Shown here: positions 1 to 6,522 of the stretch, one piece after another | How positions within the stretch are numbered: position 1 is the stretch's first letter | Layout: each line of letters begins with the position of its first letter | NCBI GenBank assembly: GCA_019454665.1 | Contig: JACFNW010000030.1 | Location: 1-11,338, forward strand | Direction of reading: 5' to 3' | Length of the DNA stretch: 11,338 bases | Origin: Fimbriimonadaceae bacterium | GTDB taxonomy: Bacteria > Armatimonadota > Fimbriimonadia > Fimbriimonadales > Fimbriimonadaceae | The notes under the pieces: generated by a model | Seen by the model: only the letters and a program-made list of their open reading frames with translations | What the model was told of the DNA's origin: nothing | Database searches by the model: none | Translations under genes and position numbers: made by a program

Positions 1-1
1 G

Positions 2-550
2 GCGCTTGCCGGATTCAGCCTTTGGATGGCCGACGGGGCGTTCCTGTACCACATGGGTTCCACCACGTTCCGCAAGCTGGACGTGGACTATCAGGCGCTC
101 ATCCGCGAGAACGGCCAGAAGCTGTGCGACAAGTGGCGGATCGCTTCGGTGGACGACGTGTGGGCGTTCAAGCAGCCGCCGATCCACGTGCCGCTGCGCG
201 TGCCGCTGGATGCCGCCGTCCCCGCGCGGACGAAGCCAGCCGACGAGCCCATGCCGCAGAAGCTTTCGATCGTGACGCCGACGGTGGCTGCGGAGCCCGC
301 TCCCGAGCCCGTGGTCGAAGAGCCGCAGGTGGCCGTCGTTGCGAACGAGCCAAGAGCGTTTCTGTTCCCGATTGATGGCAAGGCCGTGGACTTGGTGAAC
401 GGCTTGAGCCACGAGGAGTTTGGGGCTTGGGTCGCCGCTTGCTTGGCGCTTGCGCCTCGCTCGGCGCGTCTGAGCGTCATTCACACGGTGATCGGGGCGA
501 CCGAGGCGGAATCGGTGGAAAGCCTGCGCCGCTCGTCCGAAGCGGCCTAG
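2..550 (+). CDS. C-terminal part of an unrecognised protein (5' truncated by window edge)
   Basis: The frame is open to the left edge, so the true start is probably outside the window; an ATG at base 26 is possible but has no clear ribosome binding site. About 182 residues are visible. The first 15 or so (ALAGFSLW then MADGAFL) are fairly hydrophobic and could be the end of a membrane segment. A soluble stretch of about 50 residues follows, then a Pro/Ala/Glu-rich linker of about 50 residues, then a compact C-terminal segment of about 70 residues that looks mostly helical. I recognise no family. The codon pattern (GC-rich third positions) matches the neighbours, and the gene ends exactly against the convergent phosphatase gene, both stops lying in one CTAG. 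The Pro-rich linker suggests two folded parts joined flexibly; function is unknown. Confidence 0.6.
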   Translation, partial: ALAGFSLWMADGAFLYHMGSTTFRKLDVDYQALIRENGQKLCDKWRIASVDDVWAFKQPPIHVPLRVPLDAAVPARTKPADEPMPQKLSIVTPTVAAEPAPEPVVEEPQVAVVANEPRAFLFPIDGKAVDLVNGLSHEEFGAWVAACLALAPRSARLSVIHTVIGATEAESVESLRRSSEAA

Positions 551-1371
551 TCCAGGGCTTCGAGATCGTCCACGCGAACGACGACGACGGTCACGTTGTC
601 GGAGCCGCCGGCGGTGAGGGCGTGCGCGACGAGTTTCCATGCCGCTTGCGAGGGGCTGCAGCCCGAGGCCAGGCGCAAGACGTCGAACTCGTCCGCATGG
701 TTGGTCAGGCCGTCCGAGCAGAGGATGAACGTGTCGCCTGCGTAGAGCTTGAAGCGGTCGACCTGCGGCTGAATCGTGGACTCCGCGCCGATCGCGCGCG
801 TGAGCATGTGTCGGTACTTGTGGTTTTCGGCGGTCTCGCGGTCGATCACGCCCGCGCGCACCTGTTCTTCCACCCACGTGTGTTCGTCGCTGAGTTGCGC
901 GAGTTCGCCGCCGCGCAAGCGCAGGATGCGCGAATCGCCCACGTGGGCGACCAGGGCGTCGTCTTGGATGAGCATGAGCGCCGAGAGCGTGCAGCCTAGG
1001 TTTCGGTAGGCGGGGATGGAGCGGCCGACGTCCAGGACGACTCGGTTCGCGGCCACGACGGCAGCGGTGGCAGCGGTTTCGGGGTCTTCGGAGTGGTGGT
1101 TGAGGTAGGCGTCAATGAACGTCTTGGTCGCGAGTTCGGCGGCGATTTGGCCGGCTTCGTGGCCACCCATGCCGTCGCAGACGACGAAGATCAGGCCCCG
1201 GTTGGCCAATTGGCGCGGGTCTTCGGGGATGTAGAACTCGTACTTGTCTTCGTTGTTCTCGCGTTGCCGCCCGATGTCGGTCTTGGCACCGAACGAGACG
1301 CGCGGGATGTAGCGCAACGCCACGGGCGACGCCAGATCGGCGACTTGAAACTCTGCGGTGATCTCGTCCAT
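547..1371 (-). CDS. PP2C-family (PPM) protein Ser/Thr phosphatase
   Basis: 274-residue metal-dependent Ser/Thr phosphatase of the bacterial Stp/PrpC type, expected to remove phosphate from Ser/Thr residues in the cytoplasm. The family motifs appear in order: RENNEDKYEF (37-46, metal-site acidic residues), VCDGMGGHEAG (64-74, Asp66), AHVGDSR (142-148), LCSDGLTNH (218-225, Asp220) and GSDNVTVVVV (256-265, Asp258). The full catalytic domain is present and there is no membrane segment. The frame is open for about 70 codons upstream, but start 1371 is preferred: it begins just before the conserved domain, its ATG overlaps the FHA gene's TGA by one base (TGATG), and a GGAGGG sits 8 bases upstream. 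This tight coupling to a double-FHA protein points to a phosphorylation circuit; the kinase is not in the window. The stop codon shares CTAG with the convergent gene. Confidence 0.95.
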   Translation of the reverse strand: MDEITAEFQVADLASPVALRYIPRVSFGAKTDIGRQRENNEDKYEFYIPEDPRQLANRGLIFVVCDGMGGHEAGQIAAELATKTFIDAYLNHHSEDPETAATAAVVAANRVVLDVGRSIPAYRNLGCTLSALMLIQDDALVAHVGDSRILRLRGGELAQLSDEHTWVEEQVRAGVIDRETAENHKYRHMLTRAIGAESTIQPQVDRFKLYAGDTFILCSDGLTNHADEFDVLRLASGCSPSQAAWKLVAHALTAGGSDNVTVVVVRVDDLEALD

Positions 1372-2258
1372 CAGGCTTGCCCTCCGAACTCGACGTGGAA
1401 AGTCATCGAGCCCAGCCGGATCTCGTCTTGAGGCGTGAGCAGGGTTTTCTGGTGGGGCGGGAGTTTCGCGCCGTTCAGCACCGTACCGTTCGTGCTGCCC
1501 ACGTCGGTCAGGGAGACCTCGCCGTTCTCGACCACCAGCAGGGCATGGCGGCCCGAGACGTAGGGTTCGGGGATGCACACGTCGTTGTCGCTCTTACGGC
1601 CGAGCGTGTTCTCGCCTGGGTGGAGCGGGAACCGGGATTCGTCGCCAACCAAAAAGGCGGCTGCCGTCGAGACCGTGGGCGGGGCGGCGAGCGCGGCCGT
1701 TTTGTTGCTCGCCACGCCGAGGGTCTTGTTGGCCTCGCCGGGCAGGGCCAGACGGAGTTCGACGCCGCCGAACGAGACCGTATCGCCTGCAGCGAGCGAG
1801 CGCCGTTCGCCCGGAGCGAGGGCTGTCCCGTTGACCGAGGTGCCGTTGGTGCTGCCCACGTCGGCGACCGCGATGACACCGGCCTCGGAGACGACTTCCG
1901 CATGGCGTCGGCTGACCCGCGTGTCGGCGATCTGGATGTCGCCCTCGCGTCCGACGAGCGTCGTTCCCGGGCGGAGCGTATGCTCGCGACCGCTGGATTC
2001 GATCAGGACGGGCAGTTGCACGGCTGGCGCGCCGAAGGCATCGTCGGGCAGCGCACGGTCGAAGATCAGCCCGCAGTCCACGCAGAACATGACCCCGGCG
2101 GGGTTGAACGTCTTGCAGACCGGGCACTGGATGGGCTTGATCGTGATGGTCGCCTCGAACGAGGGACTGGAGTCGCGTCTGGGCGCGGCGATCATCTGCG
2201 TCCGATTGGGGTCGTTCGCCAGCATCTGGGTGCGGTTGGGATCGGGTGAGTGGGTCAT
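1371..2258 (-). CDS. Zinc-ribbon protein with two FHA domains
   Basis: 295-residue cytoplasmic protein. Visible parts, in order: a tandem DPNRTQM repeat (6-12 and 16-22); a zinc ribbon with Cys45, Cys48, Cys59 and Cys62 (CPVC, ten residues, CVDC); a first FHA domain (about 82-172) with GRE at 103, SRRH at 116-119 and GSTNGT at 135-140; a linker with two NKT motifs (177-190); and a second FHA domain (about 202-292) with GRK at 220, SGRH at 235-238 and GSTNGT at 255-260. Both FHA domains keep the Arg, Ser-x-x-His and Asn residues that bind phosphothreonine in this fold. The likely role is a phospho-dependent adaptor whose state is reset by the coupled PP2C gene. The Thr-containing repeats look like phosphorylation sites that its own FHA domains could bind, as in mycobacterial GarA and corynebacterial OdhI, but that is inference. 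Transcription probably starts from the -10/-35 pair just upstream. Confidence 0.95.
   Translation of the reverse strand: MTHSPDPNRTQMLANDPNRTQMIAAPRRDSSPSFEATITIKPIQCPVCKTFNPAGVMFCVDCGLIFDRALPDDAFGAPAVQLPVLIESSGREHTLRPGTTLVGREGDIQIADTRVSRRHAEVVSEAGVIAVADVGSTNGTSVNGTALAPGERRSLAAGDTVSFGGVELRLALPGEANKTLGVASNKTAALAAPPTVSTAAAFLVGDESRFPLHPGENTLGRKSDNDVCIPEPYVSGRHALLVVENGEVSLTDVGSTNGTVLNGAKLPPHQKTLLTPQDEIRLGSMTFHVEFGGQA
1380..1385 (-). promoter_or_regulatory. Ribosome binding site for the PP2C gene
   Basis: GGAGGG, read on the minus strand inside the end of the FHA gene, lies 8 bases before the ATG at 1371. It supports that start over the longer upstream-open frame and suggests coupled translation with the FHA gene. 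Confidence 0.7.
2193..2243 (-). repeat. Tandem DPNRTQM-coding repeat with only silent changes
   Basis: Two 7-codon units lie 30 bases apart at the N-terminus of the FHA protein. They encode identical residues but use different codons for Asp (GAT/GAC), Asn (AAC/AAT), Arg (CGC/CGG) and Thr (ACC/ACG). Four silent and no amino-acid differences suggest the peptide, not the DNA, is what selection keeps. Each unit carries a Thr (10 and 20) with Leu or Ile at +3. Confidence 0.85.
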
Positions 2259-2273
2259 GGCTCGCCGAACCTA

Positions 2274-2302
2274 AGTATAGGCCAAGCGCCGTGCCGCTCC
2301 AA
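2274..2302 (-). promoter_or_regulatory. Candidate sigma70-type promoter for the FHA-PP2C operon
   Basis: On the minus strand, TTGGAG (2302-2297) and TATACT (2279-2274) are separated by exactly 17 bases. The -10 matches the consensus at five of six positions; the -35 only at its TTG. A start about 7 bases after the -10 would leave a leader of only about 8 bases before the ATG at 2258, too short for a normal ribosome binding site, and none is seen. It lies in the 59-base gap between divergent genes. The same AT-rich patch (CTAAGTATAG) may also serve the plus-strand lipoprotein gene, but no convincing plus-strand -35 was found. Confidence 0.55.
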
Positions 2303-2317
2303 GGTAGAGTGAGAGGC

Positions 2318-3082
2318 ATGGGTCATCTGTTTCGCTGTTTCTTGTTCGGTGCGCTCGCCTCGCTTCTGGTGCTCGTCGGTTGTGGGGGCGAAGGCGGTTC
2401 GGGCGCCGGTGGCAACACGCTCAACGGCGTCTACCGGGGCACCTTCACTCCAGCCGGGGGCGGGCCCTTGGACGTTCTGTTCGAGTTCGTGGATGGGCGC
2501 GGCACCGTGTTGATCGGCGATGGCGGCGATGCCGTGTTCGCGACGGTTCGCGATGCGCGGTTGCAGGGCTCCATCGCCACGGTCGTCCTCGAGGCCTTCA
2601 GCGATGGCGACGTCACCGAAGTCACGATGACGGGCACCCCGTTCGCGTTTGAGATCAGCGGCACGTTTGCCGCCACCAAGAGCGGAGGAACCGAATCCGG
2701 CACGTTTCGGATCGAGTACGCGGGCGACAACGCCCCGACCAACTTCGCCGGCGTTTGGCGCGGGTCGCTCACGGAAAGCGCGGGCACGGTCCGAGGCGAT
2801 GCCCCCGTTGTGCCTTACGTGGCGAACCTGATCCAGCAGCGCAACAGCCTTTCCGGGACCGTCGTGTTGACCGGAGCGGGCGAAGGTGGTGCGGACGTCA
2901 CCGCTGTCGTCGAAGGTCGGGCCGTGCTCGGTTCGGCTGTTTTCCGTCTCGTTTCGGGCGAGGGCAGCATGAACTGGGGCGTCGAGTCTGAAGACGCCGG
3001 GGCGACGCTCTCCGGGACGTTCAAGGCGTTCAACATCACGGACAAGGAAGTGGCGGCTGGCACGGTGGAGGGGCACCGCTAA
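2318..3082 (+). CDS. Secreted lipoprotein with a duplicated beta-rich module
   Basis: 254-residue predicted lipoprotein of no recognised family. A signal peptide (MGHLFRCFLF then a Leu/Val-rich core) ends in the lipobox LVGC, with the lipidated Cys at 22, followed by a Gly-rich tether. The mature part appears to hold two copies of a module that opens with GVYRGTFT (37-44) or GVWRGSLT (145-152) and ends with ISGTF (113-117) or LSGTF (231-235). The alternating hydrophobic pattern suggests a small beta-barrel or sandwich. A GTG at 2309, in frame and 4 bases after AAGG, is an alternative start that would add three residues (one Arg) to the signal peptide; for the ATG at 2318 the purine run lies very close. 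The stop is 4 bases before the GH20 gene, so the two are probably co-transcribed. Function is unknown; surface ligand binding is one guess. Confidence 0.72.
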   Translation: MGHLFRCFLFGALASLLVLVGCGGEGGSGAGGNTLNGVYRGTFTPAGGGPLDVLFEFVDGRGTVLIGDGGDAVFATVRDARLQGSIATVVLEAFSDGDVTEVTMTGTPFAFEISGTFAATKSGGTESGTFRIEYAGDNAPTNFAGVWRGSLTESAGTVRGDAPVVPYVANLIQQRNSLSGTVVLTGAGEGGADVTAVVEGRAVLGSAVFRLVSGEGSMNWGVESEDAGATLSGTFKAFNITDKEVAAGTVEGHR

Positions 3083-3086
3083 GCCG

Positions 3087-4955
3087 ATGGTCGTTCTCGC
3101 CGCACTGGGGCTCGTCGCCATGATCCAAGAACCCATCGTCATCGTCCCACAACCCGAATCCCTCAAACGGATGGAGGGCAAGTTCGTCGTGGACCGCAGC
3201 ACGGTCATCGTGTCAGGGGCCGGTGCGGAAGCTAAAGCGAAGCAGCTTGCCGAGTTCCTGCGCCCCGCGACCGGCTTCGAACTGCCGATCCGCGAGCGGG
3301 CGGAGGCCAACGCTTTTGACGTGGCGCTCGACGCGAAGCTGACCCAACTGGGTTCCGAGGGTTATCGCCTGGTGGTCGAACCCAAGCGTGTGATCCTGCG
3401 TGCCGCCGAGCCCGCCGGGCTGTTCTACGGCATCCAGACAATCCGCCAACTCCTGCCCGCCGATGTGTTTTCGGCGACCCAAGTGCGGGCCGAGTGGGCG
3501 ATTCCCTGTGTCGAGATTCAGGACAAGCCCCGGTTCCAGTGGCGCGGCCTGATGATGGATTCGTGCCGCTACTTCATGCCGCTCGACTTCGTCAAGAAGA
3601 CCCTCGACCTGCTGGCGTTGCACAAGATGAACGTGTTCCACTGGCACCTCACCGAGGACCAGGGGTGGCGGCTGGAGATCAAGAAGTATCCGAAGCTCAC
3701 TGAAGTGGGCGCGTGGCGCAAGCACTCGCTGGTGGGCCACTACAACGAGAACCGAGGCAACCCCAAGTACGCCGCCGAACGGCACATCACCGTGGTGCCC
3801 GAGATCGAAATGCCCGGCCACGCGCAGGCCGCTATCGCGGCCTATCCCGAACTCGGCAACACGGGGCGGCAACTCGAAGTCAGCACGATGTGGGGTGTTC
3901 ACACCCACGTGTTCAACGTCGAGGAGACCACCATCAAGTTCCTCCAGGACGTGTTGACCGAGGTGCTGGACATCTTCCCCAGCAAGTTCATCCACATCGG
4001 CGGCGACGAGTGTCCCAAGGACGAGTGGAAGGCGTCTCCCCGCGCCCAAGCCCGCATGAAGGAACTCGGCCTCAAGGACGAGCACGAGCTTCAGAGTTGG
4101 TTCGTCAAGCGGATGGACACGTTCCTCGACCAGCATGGGCGACGGCTTATCGGCTGGGACGAAATCCTCGAAGGCGGGTTGGCGCCCGGCGCGACCGTCA
4201 TGTCCTGGCGCGGTACGCAAGGCGGCATCGCGGCGGCTCAGTCGGGCCACGACGTGGTCATGTCGCCCACCAGCCACTGCTACCTCGACTTCTACCAGAG
4301 CAAAGCGCCCGGCGAGCCCCTGGCCATCGGCGGGTTCACGCCCCTTGACAAGGTGTACGGCTTCGAGCCTGTGCCCAAGGAACTGAGCGCGGATCGCGCG
4401 AAGCACATCCTTGGCGCACAGGGCAACGTGTGGACGGAGTACATCCCGACGCCCGAGAAGTTCGAGTACATGGCGTTCCCGCGTGCGTCGGCCCTTTCCG
4501 AAGTGGTTTGGACTCCGGCAACGGGCAAGGACTTGGGCCGCTTCATGGCGGGACTGCCCGTGCACCTCAAGCGGCTCGATCACCTGCGCGTGAACTACCG
4601 GCGGCTCGACGGTCCGGCCGAAGCCCCGTTTGGCGAGTGGAAGTCTGGCGAGGTCGGCGAGACACCCGTGGTGCGCGAGTGGCCCCTCCCCGAGATTCCG
4701 GGGGCGGGCGAGTATGCCGTGACGTTCTCGTACTCGGGCGGCGACCACCGGCTGGACATCTCTTGGGCCGAGATCGTGGCCGAGGGCAAGGTGGTGGCCC
4801 GCGACGAGCACGAGGGCGTCACGGGCGGCTTCGACCGGGCGAACGTGTACCGGTTCAAGGTGCCCGGTCCGCTGAAGGGCGCCGTTTTGCGCGCGCGGGT
4901 GCGCGCCGATGGCGGCTCGGATTCGAATGGCGGGCTGACGCTGCACCGGCTCTGA
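3087..4955 (+). CDS. GH20 beta-N-acetylhexosaminidase, possibly internally deleted
   Basis: 622-residue glycoside hydrolase family 20 enzyme, expected to remove terminal N-acetylhexosamine from chitin-, glycan- or peptidoglycan-type oligosaccharides by substrate-assisted catalysis. An N-terminal GH20b-like domain (about 15-140) is followed by the barrel (about 145-470) with HWHLTEDQGWR (185-195), VPEIEMPGH, the catalytic pair in HIGGDECPK (Asp307-Glu308), SWRGTQGG and GNVWTEY, then a C-terminal beta-sandwich (about 520-622). The segment usually found before the YAAERHI strand (a Gly-Gly-Phe/Tyr-Tyr-Thr motif plus a helix) is missing: GHYNENRGNPK runs straight into YAAERHI near residue 228. 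The first residues (MVVLAALGLVA) are hydrophobic but lack a basic n-region, so export is uncertain; ATG 3120 is an alternative start. GGAGGGG lies 13 bases upstream. It overlaps the DUF167 gene by one base. Confidence 0.93.
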   Translation: MVVLAALGLVAMIQEPIVIVPQPESLKRMEGKFVVDRSTVIVSGAGAEAKAKQLAEFLRPATGFELPIRERAEANAFDVALDAKLTQLGSEGYRLVVEPKRVILRAAEPAGLFYGIQTIRQLLPADVFSATQVRAEWAIPCVEIQDKPRFQWRGLMMDSCRYFMPLDFVKKTLDLLALHKMNVFHWHLTEDQGWRLEIKKYPKLTEVGAWRKHSLVGHYNENRGNPKYAAERHITVVPEIEMPGHAQAAIAAYPELGNTGRQLEVSTMWGVHTHVFNVEETTIKFLQDVLTEVLDIFPSKFIHIGGDECPKDEWKASPRAQARMKELGLKDEHELQSWFVKRMDTFLDQHGRRLIGWDEILEGGLAPGATVMSWRGTQGGIAAAQSGHDVVMSPTSHCYLDFYQSKAPGEPLAIGGFTPLDKVYGFEPVPKELSADRAKHILGAQGNVWTEYIPTPEKFEYMAFPRASALSEVVWTPATGKDLGRFMAGLPVHLKRLDHLRVNYRRLDGPAEAPFGEWKSGEVGETPVVREWPLPEIPGAGEYAVTFSYSGGDHRLDISWAEIVAEGKVVARDEHEGVTGGFDRANVYRFKVPGPLKGAVLRARVRADGGSDSNGGLTLHRL

Positions 4956-5221
4956 TGGCCGAACCGGAGTGCCTGCTCGACGTCCGTGTGACCCCTCGCG
5001 CCTCGCGCAACGCTTGGGTCTGGGGCGACCCCGTGCGTTGCCTGACCACGAAGCCGCCCGTGGATGGCGAGGCCAACGAAGCCGTAGTGGCGTCGCTGGC
5101 CAAACTGCTTGGCATCGCCAAGAGCCGCGTGGACGTCGTGGCCGGGCACAAGTCTCGGGACAAGCGTGTGCGCATCGCCGGGATGAGCGCCGACGACGTG
5201 CGTCAAGCCCTCGGCGGTTAG
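4955..5221 (+). CDS. DUF167 / YggU-family small protein
   Basis: 88-residue protein of the DUF167 (YggU) family, slightly shorter than the usual 95-100 residues. Family features are the opening LDVRVTPRASRN (8-19), the central TKPPVDGEANEAVVASLA stretch (about 32-49), and LLGIAKSRVDVVAGHKSRDKR around residues 52-71, the typical Lys/Arg-rich end of the fold. The fold is known from structures but the biochemical role is not established. The ATG overlaps the GH20 stop by one base (TGATG) and has no clear ribosome binding site of its own, so translation is probably coupled to GH20. Its position in the GH20 operon gives no clear hint of function. The stop TAG overlaps the stop of the convergent DUF1501 gene inside TTAG. 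Confidence 0.9.
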   Translation: MAEPECLLDVRVTPRASRNAWVWGDPVRCLTTKPPVDGEANEAVVASLAKLLGIAKSRVDVVAGHKSRDKRVRIAGMSADDVRQALGG

Positions 5222-6522
5222 GCTTTGGCGAGCGCGGGGTGTGGGTCTGGCTGGAGCCCTGGGAACGTCTCGTTCAATCCCGGTTCGCCCAGGCTGGCCG
5301 AGACGGCCGACCAGAGGACGTTTCGGTAGTCGGTGGTCACCCGAAGGTCGCCGGGGCCTTCTAGGGCGTCGGGTCCGAGGCCGGGCCAATCCACATACAG
5401 GCGGCCTCCTTGCACCCCGGCGCCGAGAGCGAAGAGCGCGCTGCCGCGGCCGTGGTCGGTGCCCAACCCCTCGTTCTCCTTGACTCGGCGTCCGAACTCG
5501 GTCATCACGACGATCGTCGTGCGCTTCATGCGCGGGCCCAAGTCGGCCACGAAAGCGGCGAGCGACCGGGCCAACTCGTCGAGCAGCCCCGCTTGCCAGC
5601 CCTCCACCGAGCCTTGGTACACATGCGTGTCCCATCCGCCCATGTCGAGGCATGCCGCCTCGACGCCGACTTCGGCCTTCAGGAGCGTGGCGCACTGGCG
5701 CACGGCGTCGCCGAACGCGGTTTCCGGGTACGGCCCTCCTTCCCGGCGGCGCGAGGGCTCCAGCGAGTGCAGGGCGTCGAGAACGTTCAGCGTCTCGAAG
5801 CCAGCCAGCGAAACCTCGTCTTGCCGCTTGCCATAGAGTCGGCGCAGGTTCTCGGCGAACGCGTCGCGGGTCAGCTTGCCCTTGCCGTCGGTCAGCCGAT
5901 AATCGTCGAGCGACGCGATGGCTGTGGCCTGGGTGGCCCCACGCAGCGAATCGGGAAGGACGGGGCCAAAGGCGACCGCTCGGAGCGGCGACGAGGACGT
6001 GCCCGGCGAGGCGCGGAGGTACCGCGCGAGCCACCCGCTGGCCAAGGCGTCGGAATCCGTGAACAGGCCGCGCTCCATGGCCGCCATCGCCTCGAAGTGG
6101 CTGCGCGTCTGGTCGCCCGAGCCCACGGCGTGGACGATGGCCATGCTGCCTTCGCGATAGAGTGGCAGAAGCGGCGCGAGCCTCGGGTGCAGACCGAACG
6201 TGCCGTCGAGGTCGAGCACCTGCGCCTTGCGCAAGGCGAGGTTCGGGCGGAGCCGGTGATAATCGTCGTCGCCGTAAGGCACCACCACGTTCAGCCCGTC
6301 CATGCCGCCGCGCAGGAACACGACCACCAGCGTGGGCTGCTCGACCCGGGCGGGAGCGACGACCAATTGGCTGAACGCCGAACGCGCCCCCAGCCAAGAG
6401 ACGGTCCCCAAGCCGAGGGCCGCCAGCACGCCGCGCCGCGTGGGCTCGAAGCGGGCCAGGGCGTCTGGGCGGGACGTCCACGCCTGATATCCCTTGCATG
6501 CGAATCGCTCGTTTATCGCCAT
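5218..6522 (-). CDS. DUF1501 family secreted protein
   Basis: 434-residue DUF1501 protein, a family in the alkaline-phosphatase/sulfatase-like superfamily with no assigned substrate. A Tat-like signal is visible: TRRGVL (28-33), then a hydrophobic stretch to about 50. Conserved elements are VFLRGGMDGLNVVVPYG (68-84), DQTRSHFEAM (137-146), GGWDTH (295-300), VVMTEFGRR (338-346) and GTDHGRG (354-360). The Asp, His and Thr residues in these motifs are those expected to form the metal-site-like core. About 26 residues precede the twin Arg, longer than many relatives, but this is the most convincing start: ATG 6522 lies 5 bases after GGAG. The frame stays open far upstream but that overlaps the DUF1800 gene and makes no family sense. 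It overlaps DUF1800 by ten bases and is the last gene of the operon. Export to periplasm or surface is inferred. Confidence 0.93.
   Translation of the reverse strand: MAINERFACKGYQAWTSRPDALARFEPTRRGVLAALGLGTVSWLGARSAFSQLVVAPARVEQPTLVVVFLRGGMDGLNVVVPYGDDDYHRLRPNLALRKAQVLDLDGTFGLHPRLAPLLPLYREGSMAIVHAVGSGDQTRSHFEAMAAMERGLFTDSDALASGWLARYLRASPGTSSSPLRAVAFGPVLPDSLRGATQATAIASLDDYRLTDGKGKLTRDAFAENLRRLYGKRQDEVSLAGFETLNVLDALHSLEPSRRREGGPYPETAFGDAVRQCATLLKAEVGVEAACLDMGGWDTHVYQGSVEGWQAGLLDELARSLAAFVADLGPRMKRTTIVVMTEFGRRVKENEGLGTDHGRGSALFALGAGVQGGRLYVDWPGLGPDALEGPGDLRVTTDYRNVLWSAVSASLGEPGLNETFPGLQPDPHPALAKA

Noticed and set aside
1377..2249. 290-codon plus-strand frame opposite the FHA gene
   Set aside because: It shows low-complexity composition and no family, and the minus strand encodes complete FHA and zinc-ribbon motifs.
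3213..4946. 577-codon open frame antisense to the GH20 gene
   Set aside because: It is explained by high GC in the third codon positions of the true gene; its translation is rich in His, Arg and Gly with no domain, whereas the plus strand has the full GH20 motifs.
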